The notes beneath the pieces were generated by a model. The model did no database searches, was not told the DNA's origin, and saw only the letters and a program-made list of their open reading frames with translations. A stretch of 64,000 bases of DNA. It comes from Comamonadaceae bacterium. GTDB taxonomy: Bacteria; Pseudomonadota; Gammaproteobacteria; Burkholderiales; Burkholderiaceae_C. Location: positions 244,627 to 308,626 of the forward strand of contig JAAFIW010000002.1 in NCBI GenBank assembly GCA_013297875.1. The letters are read 5' to 3'. The position numbers and the translations under genes are program-made. Position 1 is the stretch's first letter. Each line of letters opens with the position of its first letter. Below, piece after piece: positions 40,764 through 48,890 of the stretch.

Positions 40764-41007
40764 CTAGCCCGCATATTTCACCGTGGCGGCACCCACGGCG
40801 CGTTTTCGCGGGATGCAGGGGCGTGCGACAGGAGGAGTCCAATGGCCGAGCCATTGGCGACGAGGGTCGTGCGTCCCTGCGCCCGCCAAAACGATGCCGT
40901 GGGTGTCGAGTCTTTTTGCTGCGTACAAATTGGATTTGAGCAAAAGCGATCCGCCTCACAGGAGAAAAGCTTGCAAAAAGACGCTCACGGTGAAATATGC
41001 GGGCTAG
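40764..41007 (-). mobile_element. MITE-like element, copy C (best preserved)
   Basis: 244 bp flanked by perfect 22-bp terminal inverted repeats: 40764-40785 (starts CTAGCCCGCATATTTCACCG) and 40986-41007. It is in reverse orientation to copies A and B and nearly identical to copy B inside. It abuts R copy 16, and its right terminal repeat supplies the stop codon of the intramembrane protease gene. Confidence 0.85.
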
Positions 41008-41425
41008 ACACAGCCACCAAACATACATTGAACCAGGCGTGCAGCGCCACGCACACCCACAGCGTTTGTCCGCGCCGCCAGATTTCTCCCAGCGCAAGGC
41101 CGGGTATCAGCCACCAAACGGCTTGCCAGCCGTGCGACGGGGCGTGCACGGCGGCAAAAGCCAATGCAGTGATGCCACTGGCCAGGTAGCCGGCCCCCGG
41201 TTCGCTGCGCCAGCGGCCCGCACCAGAGCCGGGCTGTAGCAGGCGCTGGTGCAGCCCCCGCTGCAGCAACAGCCGGAACACAGCTTCTTCCAGCAAGGGA
41301 GCAGCCAGCAGCAGCCAGACCCAAAACCAGGCGCTGTGTACCTGTACCTGTAGCCCCAGCGCGGCATGCGCCAGCCAGGCCGCGCCGGGTGCCAGGGCAG
41401 CCAGCACCAGCGCGGGTGTGTGCAT
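40985..41425 (-). CDS. CPBP-type glutamic intramembrane protease, JDVT-CTERM system
   Basis: A small polytopic membrane protein (about 146 residues) with the CPBP/Rce1 motifs: EEAVFR (catalytic Glu pair and Arg), AFAAVHAP (His) and ALHAWFN (His/Asn). Its position, overlapping or abutting the end of a gene whose product ends in a JDVT-CTERM-like sorting tail, points to the dedicated sorting protease of that substrate; NCBI describes such pairs, as I recall. A TTG at 41440 overlapping the upstream stop (TTGA) is an alternative start. The last residues (SSPHISP) and the stop lie in the terminal repeat of MITE copy C, so the native C-terminus may be replaced, though all three motifs survive. Confidence 0.82.
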   Translation of the reverse strand: MHTPALVLAALAPGAAWLAHAALGLQVQVHSAWFWVWLLLAAPLLEEAVFRLLLQRGLHQRLLQPGSGAGRWRSEPGAGYLASGITALAFAAVHAPSHGWQAVWWLIPGLALGEIWRRGQTLWVCVALHAWFNVCLVAVSSPHISP

Positions 41426-41436
41426 GCGGGTGCGGG

Positions 41437-43953
41437 TCAAGCCAGGTCGCTACCCGAACGTGCGAGCCACTTGCGCCGACGCAGTAACCAGCCGACCACA
41501 GCGGCCATGAGCAGCAGCAGCAAGCTGGCGTCGCGGCCATTGGGGTTGGTGGTACAACCGCCCGAGTCGTCGTTCGTGGAAGGCGGTATGCCCAGGTTGG
41601 TAGCCGAGGTGGCGGTGGCGGGCGGCGTCGAGGCGGTGGCGGTGGTTGACGTGACGGGCGTGCTGGGGGTCGTTGTCGTGGAAATCGGTGCCGTGCTGGT
41701 GGGTGTGGTGGGCACCGACGGTGTTGGGGTGCTGATGCCCACACCTGGGGCACCCGTTTCCAGCGAGAAACTGGCCTCGGTCACCCGGGTGAGCGCTTCC
41801 ACAGCCACTTCGCGGTCCAGCGTGCCTTTGACCTGCGCGCCGAAGGCCGAGATGCGTGAGTTGGCATTGGTTTGCGCTGACAGCACGGCGTAGTACTCGC
41901 CTGCTGGCAGCTTGCCCGACAGATCGAGCACGTATTGACCGTCGCTCTGAATCGTGTCGGGTGCCACGCCATCGTCGCGCAGCGCTGCGTTGGCCAGCAC
42001 CAGCTTGCCGTCTTCGGTGTACACATTGGCGGTGACCACCGCGTCGCGAATGCGCTGCAAACCGCCCAGCGAGGCGCGCAAGACCGGCCCGATGTTGGAG
42101 CCCGCAACACCACCGGCCACATCAGCGGCCAGCTTGACCGATGCATTGGACGAGACCTCCAGGCCAACGCCTTCTTTGGTTGCGCTGCGCGCCTGGGCAC
42201 GCGCCGTCCACTGGCCTTGGCGACCGGCCAGATTGGGTGCCAGGGTGAACAGCACCACGCCTTCGGTGGCATCGTTTTCAAAGCTGATGCCTGCGGGCAG
42301 GTTCGCCGGGGTGTAAACCGTGCCGTTGGGGGCAACCAGACTGAACTGCAGCTTGGCCGCGTCGGCGGGGTCGAAGAACAGTTCCACATACACCTCGCCA
42401 TCGGTGGCGGCGCTGGCCACGTTAAAGCGCGAGGTGAACTGCGCATTGGCAGCCAATGCCGCCGACTCGTCAAAACTCAGCGACACATAGGGGTCTGCAT
42501 GGGTTTCTTTGGCGGCGCGCACCACGTCTTTGGCCGCTTCGATTCCGGTGCGAGCTGAGTTGTAGACGCCGCCGGTGCGGTTGGCCAGGTCAGACAGGTT
42601 GATGGCAGTGGCCGCAGCCGACTGCTCGCGTGCCACAGAGCGCTTGTACTGCCGTGCCTGGTCGGTGCCGCCGGTGATGCCCAGTGGGTTGATGGCCACG
42701 CGGGCGGTGCGGGCGGTGTTGGCCGTTTCGACCGGCACGCTGGTTTCGGCACCGGTCATCAGGTGAAAGGTCGCCGGGTCGCCGGTCTTGCGCGCTGCGG
42801 TCAGCAGATTGAAGGCTTGTGTGAAAGCACCCAGGCTGTCAAAGGTGCCGGTGGCACCCGCTGTCAATGCGTCCAGCGCGGTGTTCAGGGCCTGCTTGCC
42901 CTCAATTGAGGCATCGGTGTAGCCCAGCACTGTGGTGCCAGAGCCCACCGGAGGCGACGCAACGATGGCAAATTGGGTGTCTGGCTTGGCCTGCGCCACC
43001 AGGGCTTTGGCCGCTTGCATCAGCTCGGCAAAACGCTCGGCCGACACGGTGCGGTCCACCACAATCACATCGCGAAACACGGGGTTGGACACAAACACCA
43101 GGTTCAGCCGCGCGTCAAATCCGGCAACGGGTTGGGTCAATTGCAGCTGCGCCGCATTCACACCGCGAAACGCCTCAAAAAATGTGCGCTGGTAGCCGCG
43201 CGCCTCGCCTACATCCTGCTCGGCCGGGCGGGCCAGGGTTTCCCAATGGCTGTTGCCATACACGCGGAACTGCGCTGTGGCGCGCTGGCTGGGGTCGGTG
43301 TAGTCCGTTGGCCGCGACAAGGGCAAAAACTCCACATGGTTGTTCATCATGGTGGGCTTGACGGTGTCACCCGCCTGCGGAAAGCTGGGAATGCGGGGCA
43401 AGGTGCTGTTGGGGTTGTTGTCGGCGTATTCATCGAGCAAACCATAGGTGTAGTGACCCAGCTCATGGGCGATGACCTTGCCCGCCTCATCCAGCGAATA
43501 TGGGTTACCCGAAATGGTCAAGAAATTGTGGCTAGTCCATCCAGCCGGCTTGCCCCAACCACTGACATGGGCGTTGGAACGCCCGTCCTGGTTGATCACC
43601 TGAATGTCCACGTTGTTGCCAAACAGCTTGTTGCGGTAGATAAAAACCGTGCCGATGCGGTGGCGACCTTCGGTGTAGGTGAACACGCTTTGGGCGGTGA
43701 CGCGCAGCAAATTGGTGATGAAAGCCCTGTCCAGCCGCTGATTGGGGTTGCCCACCTGGTTCGGTGGGTTGTCAAAGTCCCAGTCCACGTTCACCACGTA
43801 ATCCAGCGTGTTGACATCGGCCACAGCAGCCAAGGGGTTGTTGGCCGCGTGCACCGACAGGTTGACCGGCAGGGTCAGCGCGGCAGCCAGGGCATAAACA
43901 ATGGCTTGTTGAATGGCGCTGCGTTTGCGTGGACGGCGGAAAGTGAATTTCAT
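41437..43953 (-). CDS. CLCA-like secreted metalloprotease/VWA protein with JDVT-CTERM-type tail
   Basis: An 838-residue exported protein. In order: signal peptide (YALAAALTLPVNLSVHA); a domain with the zinc motif HELGHYTYGLLDEY (His163, His167, Asp174), the HExxHxxxGxxDEY pattern of CLCA proteins; a VWA-like region (about 275-420) with a partial metal site (VVDRTVSA); a beta-sandwich region with DGVAPDTIQSDGQYVL, also found in CLCA; a Thr/Pro-rich linker; and a C-terminal tail with SGGCTTNPNGRDASL, a membrane segment (LLLLLMAAVVGWLL) and RRRK, matching JDVT-CTERM sorting signals. It is probably exported, cut by the adjacent protease and lipid-anchored through Cys800. Role unknown; CLCA proteins self-cleave and bind matrix or channels in animals. 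Confidence 0.85.
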   Translation of the reverse strand: MKFTFRRPRKRSAIQQAIVYALAAALTLPVNLSVHAANNPLAAVADVNTLDYVVNVDWDFDNPPNQVGNPNQRLDRAFITNLLRVTAQSVFTYTEGRHRIGTVFIYRNKLFGNNVDIQVINQDGRSNAHVSGWGKPAGWTSHNFLTISGNPYSLDEAGKVIAHELGHYTYGLLDEYADNNPNSTLPRIPSFPQAGDTVKPTMMNNHVEFLPLSRPTDYTDPSQRATAQFRVYGNSHWETLARPAEQDVGEARGYQRTFFEAFRGVNAAQLQLTQPVAGFDARLNLVFVSNPVFRDVIVVDRTVSAERFAELMQAAKALVAQAKPDTQFAIVASPPVGSGTTVLGYTDASIEGKQALNTALDALTAGATGTFDSLGAFTQAFNLLTAARKTGDPATFHLMTGAETSVPVETANTARTARVAINPLGITGGTDQARQYKRSVAREQSAAATAINLSDLANRTGGVYNSARTGIEAAKDVVRAAKETHADPYVSLSFDESAALAANAQFTSRFNVASAATDGEVYVELFFDPADAAKLQFSLVAPNGTVYTPANLPAGISFENDATEGVVLFTLAPNLAGRQGQWTARAQARSATKEGVGLEVSSNASVKLAADVAGGVAGSNIGPVLRASLGGLQRIRDAVVTANVYTEDGKLVLANAALRDDGVAPDTIQSDGQYVLDLSGKLPAGEYYAVLSAQTNANSRISAFGAQVKGTLDREVAVEALTRVTEASFSLETGAPGVGISTPTPSVPTTPTSTAPISTTTTPSTPVTSTTATASTPPATATSATNLGIPPSTNDDSGGCTTNPNGRDASLLLLLMAAVVGWLLRRRKWLARSGSDLA

Positions 43954-44152
43954 GATCGCATCTGGTTGGGTTGATGGGAGCTCGTCAAGGGCTGGGCCAA
44001 GCGATAGATTGACCCATCAATTATTTTACGAATGTTTACGTATTGGTATTTCTTGTTGCTTTTGTTGCAAACAAGAGACTGACCTGCATCCGTGGGCATT
44101 CGCTTGAACCGCTCTCAAAAAAGTGGCAAGCAGCGCAGCTCTGGCTTAGCTT

Positions 44153-44782
44153 TCAGTGCTGGTGGGGCCGCTGACCGACAGCCATTTCGACACGTGCCTG
44201 CCGAAACACCGACCAGCCGCTGCTCAGCGCCAGTGCCGCCATGCCCACCGCCACCGCCAGATCGGGCCAACCCGTCTGGGTGCCAAACACGCCCACGGCG
44301 GCAGCCACCACGGCCAGGTTGCCAAAGGCGTCATTGCGGCTGCAAAGCCACACGCTACGCATGTTGGCGTCGCCATTGCGAAAGCGGTACAGCATGGCGG
44401 CCACGCCCACATTCACCACCAGGCCCAGCAGGCCGATAGCGGTCATCACCGTGGCATCGGGCGTGGTGCCCTGGCTGGCCGACCACAGCGCGCGGCCCAG
44501 CACAAACAAGCCAAAACCCATCATGCAAACTGACTTGAGCAGCGCGGCGCGGCTGCGCCAGGACAGCGCCAGGCCCAGCACGGCCAGCGACACGCCGTAG
44601 TTGGCCGCATCGCCAAAAAAGTCAATCGCATCGGCCAGCAGCGAAACGGAGCCCGAGCGCAGGCCCGCGCCGAATTCGACAAAAAACATCGCGGCATTGA
44701 GCAGCAGCGCCACCCACAGCACGCGGCGGTAGGCGGGGGTGTTGTCGGTGGGGCTGGTGTGGTGGTTGCAATGAGCAGACAT
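44153..44782 (-). CDS. Cation diffusion facilitator (zinc/cadmium-type exporter)
   Basis: A 209-residue inner-membrane protein of the CDF family: VLWVALLLNAAMFFVEFGAG in TM1, SVSLLADAIDFFGDAANYG (TM2 metal site DxxxD) and later SRNDAFGNLAVVAAAVGVFG (TM5 metal site). It is shorter than most CDFs, missing most of the C-terminal cytoplasmic domain. The ATG at 44782 is preferred over 44815 because the MerR operator and -35 box at 44824-44847 place the transcript start near 44812. It is divergent from a CadR/PbrR-like regulator and exports the metal that the regulator senses. Confidence 0.88.
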   Translation of the reverse strand: MSAHCNHHTSPTDNTPAYRRVLWVALLLNAAMFFVEFGAGLRSGSVSLLADAIDFFGDAANYGVSLAVLGLALSWRSRAALLKSVCMMGFGLFVLGRALWSASQGTTPDATVMTAIGLLGLVVNVGVAAMLYRFRNGDANMRSVWLCSRNDAFGNLAVVAAAVGVFGTQTGWPDLAVAVGMAALALSSGWSVFRQARVEMAVGQRPHQH

Positions 44783-44823
44783 GGTTTTTTGTGCAGTTGT
44801 TGTGGGTACAGGCATGATTGGAA

Positions 44824-44847
44824 ACCCTCAAGCCACTTCAAGGTCAA
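44824..44847 (-). promoter_or_regulatory. MerR-type operator and -35 box of the CDF gene
   Basis: ACCCTCAAGCCACTTCAAGGT (44824-44844) is a dyad of the MerR/CadR/PbrR type: ACCTTGAAG-TGG-CTTGAGGGT on the minus strand. It directly follows a TTGACC -35 box (44842-44847), as in metal-controlled promoters with long spacers. It lies between the two divergent genes. Confidence 0.75.
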
Positions 44848-44858
44848 GCGCGTCTGCC

Positions 44859-45323
44859 ATGCAACCCCACAACCCCCAAGGCTATCGCATCGGCCAGGCC
44901 GCCGCGCTCAGTGGCACCAGCGCGGCCACCATCCGGTTTTATGAAGCCCAATCGCTGCTCCGCCCAGGTAAAACAAGCTCAAACAGCTACCGTTTTTATA
45001 GCGATTCAGATGTGCACCAGCTGCGCTTCATCCGCCTGTGCCGCGCCATGGACATGACGCTGGACGAGGTGCGCACCCTGCTGGCGCTGGATTTGCGCAA
45101 CAAGGTCGATTGCAACACCGCCCGCGTGACGCTGGACGAACACCTGTGCCACGTGCGCCAGCGCCTGAAAGAGCTCAAAACCCTGGAAAAAGACCTGCTG
45201 GCCCTGCGCAACCGCTGCGATGGGCAAGACGCCAATTGCCACATCATCGAGGCGCTGCACCAACAGGCCGAGCAGCTGCCGGCTGACAAGCCTGCGGGCA
45301 GATCCGCGCGGCCCGGTCTGTAA
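44859..45323 (+). CDS. MerR-family metal-responsive regulator (CadR/PbrR-like)
   Basis: A 154-residue regulator with a MerR helix-turn-helix (YRIGQAAALSGTSAATIRFYE; YRFYSDSDVHQLRFI) and the CadR/PbrR cysteine set: Cys in NKVDCNTARV, in RNRCDGQD and in DANCHIIE. It senses Cd(II), Pb(II) or Zn(II) and untwists the promoter of the divergent CDF exporter. The ATG at 44859 is used; the frame runs upstream into the operator, so longer forms are unlikely. A hairpin follows its stop. Confidence 0.93.
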   Translation: MQPHNPQGYRIGQAAALSGTSAATIRFYEAQSLLRPGKTSSNSYRFYSDSDVHQLRFIRLCRAMDMTLDEVRTLLALDLRNKVDCNTARVTLDEHLCHVRQRLKELKTLEKDLLALRNRCDGQDANCHIIEALHQQAEQLPADKPAGRSARPGL

Positions 45324-45329
45324 GCGCGC

Positions 45330-45352
45330 TAAGGAACGTCTGCCGTTCCTTA
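45330..45352. terminator. Bidirectional hairpin between convergent merR and lysR
   Basis: TAAGGAACG-TCTGC-CGTTCCTTA forms a 9-bp perfect stem; the lysR stop TAA lies in its right arm. No long T-run follows. Confidence 0.6.
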
Positions 45353-46267
45353 AGCGTGCAGTGACTCGATCTTGGCAAAGCCCGCCAGCAAATAGTCCAC
45401 CAGCACCCGCACGCGCGGCGCCAGCCCCGCCCGATGGGGATAAAACAAGGTCATGGCGGCATCGGAGGCAACGTGCTGGCGCGCCAGCACCTGAACCAGT
45501 TGGCCACTGCGCAAGGCCTCAAAGGCGTGGTGCTGACCGGTGCGCGCAATGCCCATGTGCAGCAGGGCGGCGTCCAGCATCACTTCGGGGTCAGACAGCA
45601 GCAGCTTGTGCGGGCCTTCAAACGCCACCACCTGCCCACCGTCTTTGAACAGCCAGGGCGACAAGTGGCCGCTGAGAAATTTCACGCGCAGCAGGTCGTG
45701 GTCTGCCAGCTGGCGGTAGTGCGTGGGCGTGCCCCGGCTTTTAAGGTAGCGCGGCGTGGCCACCAGCACCGAGGTGAGTTTGCAAATGCGCCGCGCCACC
45801 ATGCCCTCGGGCGGCTGGCTGCCGCCGCGCAGGCCCAAATCGAACCCTTCGCGCACCAGGTCAACCGCCTGGTCGTTCAGGTTTAGCTCCACCGTCACCA
45901 GCGGGTGCTGCGCATAAAAGCCCGGCAGCAGCGGCAGCACATAGCGCCGCCCAAAACCCACCGGGCAATTGAAGCGCACCAAGCCCTGCGGTTTCAGCCC
46001 CTGCGAGGCTTGTACTGAGGCGGCCTCCAGCAGCCCCAGGCCCTGGCGCGTTTGCGCAATGAAGGCCTTGCCCTCTTCGGTGAGCGACAAGTGGCGCGTG
46101 GTGCGGTTGAACAGGCGAATTTGCAGCAATGCTTCCAGTGCCGCCACGTTTTTGCTGACCGCTGCGGGCGTCAGATCCAGCACCCGGGCCGCAGCGGTGA
46201 AGCTGCCGCTGTCAGCAGCTTGCACCGCGCTGATCAAGCCTGGCAGGGTGGTTTGCAGTTGGTTCAT
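45350..46267 (-). CDS. LysR-family transcriptional regulator
   Basis: A 305-residue LTTR: N-terminal winged helix (GLISAVQAADSGSFTAAARV, AVSKNVAALEALLQIRLFNR), then a substrate-binding domain (RYVLPLLPGFYAQHP; DLGLRGGSQPPEGMVARRI). The ATG at 46267 is used; the in-frame TTG at 46285 would overlap the palindromic operator. It is divergent from an NADP-binding oxidoreductase gene that it probably controls. The inducer is unknown. Confidence 0.9.
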   Translation of the reverse strand: MNQLQTTLPGLISAVQAADSGSFTAAARVLDLTPAAVSKNVAALEALLQIRLFNRTTRHLSLTEEGKAFIAQTRQGLGLLEAASVQASQGLKPQGLVRFNCPVGFGRRYVLPLLPGFYAQHPLVTVELNLNDQAVDLVREGFDLGLRGGSQPPEGMVARRICKLTSVLVATPRYLKSRGTPTHYRQLADHDLLRVKFLSGHLSPWLFKDGGQVVAFEGPHKLLLSDPEVMLDAALLHMGIARTGQHHAFEALRSGQLVQVLARQHVASDAAMTLFYPHRAGLAPRVRVLVDYLLAGFAKIESLHA

Positions 46268-46281
46268 GTTGACTTTTATTT

Positions 46282-46296
46282 TCAACTAATAGTTGA
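46282..46296. promoter_or_regulatory. LysR-type operator candidate
   Basis: TCAACTAATAGTTGA, a perfect 7+1+7 palindrome containing T-N11-A, sits 15 bases upstream of the lysR start and 91 bases upstream of the divergent oxidoreductase gene. Confidence 0.6.
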
Positions 46297-46386
46297 TAGT
46301 CATAAGAGTGTAGATGTCTTTTTCAATGGGTTGAAGCAATTCAAAATTCAGCCCATCCACAACCCGTTCTTTTGAAGGAGCTTCCC

Positions 46387-47103
46387 ATGAAAGTTGCAGT
46401 TTTAGGTACTGGCGCCGTTGCGATTGCACTGGCCAAAGGCTTTGTTGGCACTGGCCACAGCGTGGTGTTTGGCAGCCGCGATGTCAATGGAAAAACCGCT
46501 GTTGATGCGCTGGCTCAAGTGCCTGGCAGCAGCGTGGCACCGTATGCGGTGGCCGCTCAAAGCGCAGACATGGCGGTTTTGGCCACCTCGTGGAGCGGTG
46601 CTGAAAACGCACTTGAGCTGGCTGGTGCCGCAAACCTGGCCGGCAAACTGGTGATCGACGTGACCAACCCGCTGGATTTTTCAACCGGCAAACCCACCCT
46701 GGCCTTGGGTTTCCCCAACTCCGCCGGTGCGCAGGTGCAGGCCTGGTTGCCAGGTGCGCATGTCGTCAAAGCCTTCAACATCATCTCGGCCACCCGCATG
46801 GTGAACCCCCGGTTTGAAGACGGCATACCCGACATGTTGATTGCCGGTAACGCCGCCGCCGCCAAGCAGCAGACAAGCCAGATATTGACGAGCTTTGGCT
46901 GGCGCACCGCCATCGACATGGGCGACATCAGCAAGGCGTATTTGCTGGAAGCCCTGGCCATGACCTGGATTGACTACGGTGTTGCCCGCAACCACTGGAC
47001 ACATGGGTTCAGTTTGCTGGGCCAGTCGCTTGAGCCGCCACTCGGCAGGCCAACCGGCAAGCCTGCGCGTGCGCAGGAAAGCGCGCGGCGGCCAGGTCGA
47101 TGA
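46387..47103 (+). CDS. NADPH-dependent F420 reductase-like NAD(P)-binding protein
   Basis: A 238-residue protein with a Rossmann N-terminus (KVAVLGTGAVAIALAKGFVGTGH, FGSRD) and the F420 reductase-type body (GKLVIDVTNPLDF, VVKAFNIISATRMVNPRF, ILTSFGWRTAIDMGDIS). Members reduce F420 or other cofactors with NADPH; the organism group lacks F420 for the most part, so the true substrate is unknown. The ATG at 46387 with GAAGGAGCTTCCC is used. Its last 32 residues overlap the end of the convergent lysR gene by 95 bp, and the C-terminus looks extended (PPLGRPTGKPARAQE). Confidence 0.85.
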   Translation: MKVAVLGTGAVAIALAKGFVGTGHSVVFGSRDVNGKTAVDALAQVPGSSVAPYAVAAQSADMAVLATSWSGAENALELAGAANLAGKLVIDVTNPLDFSTGKPTLALGFPNSAGAQVQAWLPGAHVVKAFNIISATRMVNPRFEDGIPDMLIAGNAAAAKQQTSQILTSFGWRTAIDMGDISKAYLLEALAMTWIDYGVARNHWTHGFSLLGQSLEPPLGRPTGKPARAQESARRPGR

Positions 47104-47953
47104 AGGCGCGCACCTTGGGTGTGAGGTAGCGGTTGCTGGGGAAGACCGCATGCGCGGGCACCGGCGCGGCGGCCCAGTCGGGCAGCACCGGCACTAGCTC
47201 GCCGCGTGCCACCGGGCCCGCAGCCACCAGCAGCGACAGCTGGGCCACGCCCAGGCCTTGCGCCGCGGCCTCGCATACCGCCAGGTTGTTGTTCACGCGC
47301 AGCCGGGTGGCGCTGTCAACTTTGACGGTTTGACTGTCCGGGCCCTGCAAGCGCCAGCCGCTGCGTTGCGAGCCCACTGAAAACAGCAGCAACTCGTGCT
47401 GCTTCAAGTCGTCTGGATGGTGGGGCATGCCGCGGCGCTTCAGGTAGCCTGGCGCGGCAAACAAGCCGTATTCCAGCTGGCCCAGCAGCCGCGCGGCCAG
47501 GCGTGATTCGTCCAGCGTGCCGATGCGGATGGCCAGGTCAAAGCCCTCGTGCACCAAATCGAGCAGGCGCGAGGTGTATTCCATCTCCACCGCCACCTGC
47601 GGGTGGCTGGCCAGGTATTCATCAACCCAGCCGCCAACGGCCATCTGGCCAAACTCCACACCGCATGTCAGCCGCAAGATGCCGCGCGGCTGGCCCTGCG
47701 TGTTTTGCGTGACACGCTGCACATCGTCCATCGCACCCAGAATGCCCACCGCCCTTTCAAACACCTCGCGGCCCACTTCGGTGACGTGCAGCGCGCGGGT
47801 GGTGCGCTCGATCAGTTTGACGCCCAGCTCGCCCTCCAGCTGGGTGAGCACCCGGCTCAAGTGGCTTTTTTGCGTGTTCATCAGCTCGGCGGCACGGCTG
47901 AAGCTGCCTGCTTGCACGATTTTGACGAAGGCCTGCAGTTGGTCGGAGTTCAT
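47009..47953 (-). CDS. LysR-family transcriptional regulator
   Basis: A 314-residue LTTR of the AaeR/DsdC-like group: MNSDQLQAFVKIVQAGSFSRAA, KSHLSRVLTQLEGELGVKLIER, then the sensor domain (LRLTCGVEFGQMAVGGWVDE; EGFDLAIRIGTLDESRLAARL). The tail after YLTPKVRAFIDLAAARF (about 20 residues) is longer than usual and lies in the overlap with the convergent gene. The ATG at 47953 is used. It is divergent from the DJ-1/PfpI-like gene, its likely target. Confidence 0.9.
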   Translation of the reverse strand: MNSDQLQAFVKIVQAGSFSRAAELMNTQKSHLSRVLTQLEGELGVKLIERTTRALHVTEVGREVFERAVGILGAMDDVQRVTQNTQGQPRGILRLTCGVEFGQMAVGGWVDEYLASHPQVAVEMEYTSRLLDLVHEGFDLAIRIGTLDESRLAARLLGQLEYGLFAAPGYLKRRGMPHHPDDLKQHELLLFSVGSQRSGWRLQGPDSQTVKVDSATRLRVNNNLAVCEAAAQGLGVAQLSLLVAAGPVARGELVPVLPDWAAAPVPAHAVFPSNRYLTPKVRAFIDLAAARFPAHAQACRLACRVAAQATGPAN

Positions 47954-47986
47954 ATTGCGCTGGCTTATTGTTAACATTTTTCACAA

Positions 47987-48005
47987 CATTGAATTTGATT
48001 TCAAT
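47987..48005. promoter_or_regulatory. LysR-type operator candidate
   Basis: CATTGAA-TTTGA-TTTCAATG inverted repeat in the 113-bp region between the divergent lysR and DJ-1/PfpI-like genes. Confidence 0.5.
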
Positions 48006-48066
48006 GAATTGATGAATTTTATGGGGTTGTCAACAATCACCTCATCAGCAACAAATGGAGCCTGTC

Positions 48067-48837
48067 ATGAGTTTGAAGAACGCCAACCCCGTCAACCCAC
48101 GCCTGCCCAAGCGCGTGGCCATCGTGATTGCCAACCCGGCCGTCTCGCCGACCACCGGCTGGCCGGTGGGCTTTTGGTGGAGCGAGTTGACCCACCCCTA
48201 CCTGGCCTTTGTCGAAAAAGGCTACGAGGTTGAAATTTTCAGCCCCGATGGCGGTGCTTGCCAGGCCGATGGCATGAGCGATCCATCAGACGCCAGCGGC
48301 TATTCCAGCAGCGATTTGATCAGCCAGGGCTTTATCCACACACCGGCTCTGAAAGCGCTGGTGGACAACACAGCCAAGTTGGCCGACCTGGATGTGGCCC
48401 GGTTCGACGCCATCGTGGTGGCTGGCGGCCAGGCACCCATGGTGACCTATGCCGGTGCAGAAGACCTGCAAAAGAAGTTTGTGGCGTTCTATGAAGCAGG
48501 CAAGGTGGCCTGCGCTCTGTGCCATGGCACAGCCATCCTGGGCTATGCCAGGTTTAGCAACGGCAGCTTTCTGGCCGCTGGCAAAACCGTGACCGGCTTT
48601 GCCAATGTGGAAGAAGACTTTGCCGATACCGCAGTGTGGAGCATGGGCGCATTGCCGCAGGGCAAACACCTGATGGCCTGGCGCATTGAAGACCGCCTGA
48701 AAGAAATCGGTGCCAACTATGTGCAGGCCGGCCTGTGGAAAGGCTTTGCCATTCGCGACGGCAACTTGATTACCGGGCAGCAAAATTTTTCGGGTGGCGA
48801 AACCGCTGCCCTGGTGATTGCTGCACTGGGTGAGTAG
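48067..48837 (+). CDS. DJ-1/PfpI-family protein (type 1 glutamine amidotransferase-like)
   Basis: A 256-residue cytoplasmic protein with the nucleophile elbow ALCHGTAIL (Cys152, His153) and GGQAPMVTY. TGWPVGFWWSELTHPYLAF is typical of the Hsp31-like/class I group. Such proteins may deglycate methylglyoxal adducts or act as chaperones. The ATG at 48067 with GGAGCCTGTC is used. It is divergent from a LysR regulator and followed 53 bases later by a lipoprotein hydrolase that probably shares its transcript. Confidence 0.9.
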   Translation: MSLKNANPVNPRLPKRVAIVIANPAVSPTTGWPVGFWWSELTHPYLAFVEKGYEVEIFSPDGGACQADGMSDPSDASGYSSSDLISQGFIHTPALKALVDNTAKLADLDVARFDAIVVAGGQAPMVTYAGAEDLQKKFVAFYEAGKVACALCHGTAILGYARFSNGSFLAAGKTVTGFANVEEDFADTAVWSMGALPQGKHLMAWRIEDRLKEIGANYVQAGLWKGFAIRDGNLITGQQNFSGGETAALVIAALGE

Positions 48838-48890
48838 CACCGGTACCTCAGTCTTCTTTGTCAATTTTTAACAACCACCAGAGATACAAC

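Noticed and set aside
44940-45006. R-like match inside the merR gene (AAGCTCAAACAGCTACC, TTTATAGCG)
   Set aside because: The encoded residues align with the normal MerR wing without added length, so the similarity is probably chance.
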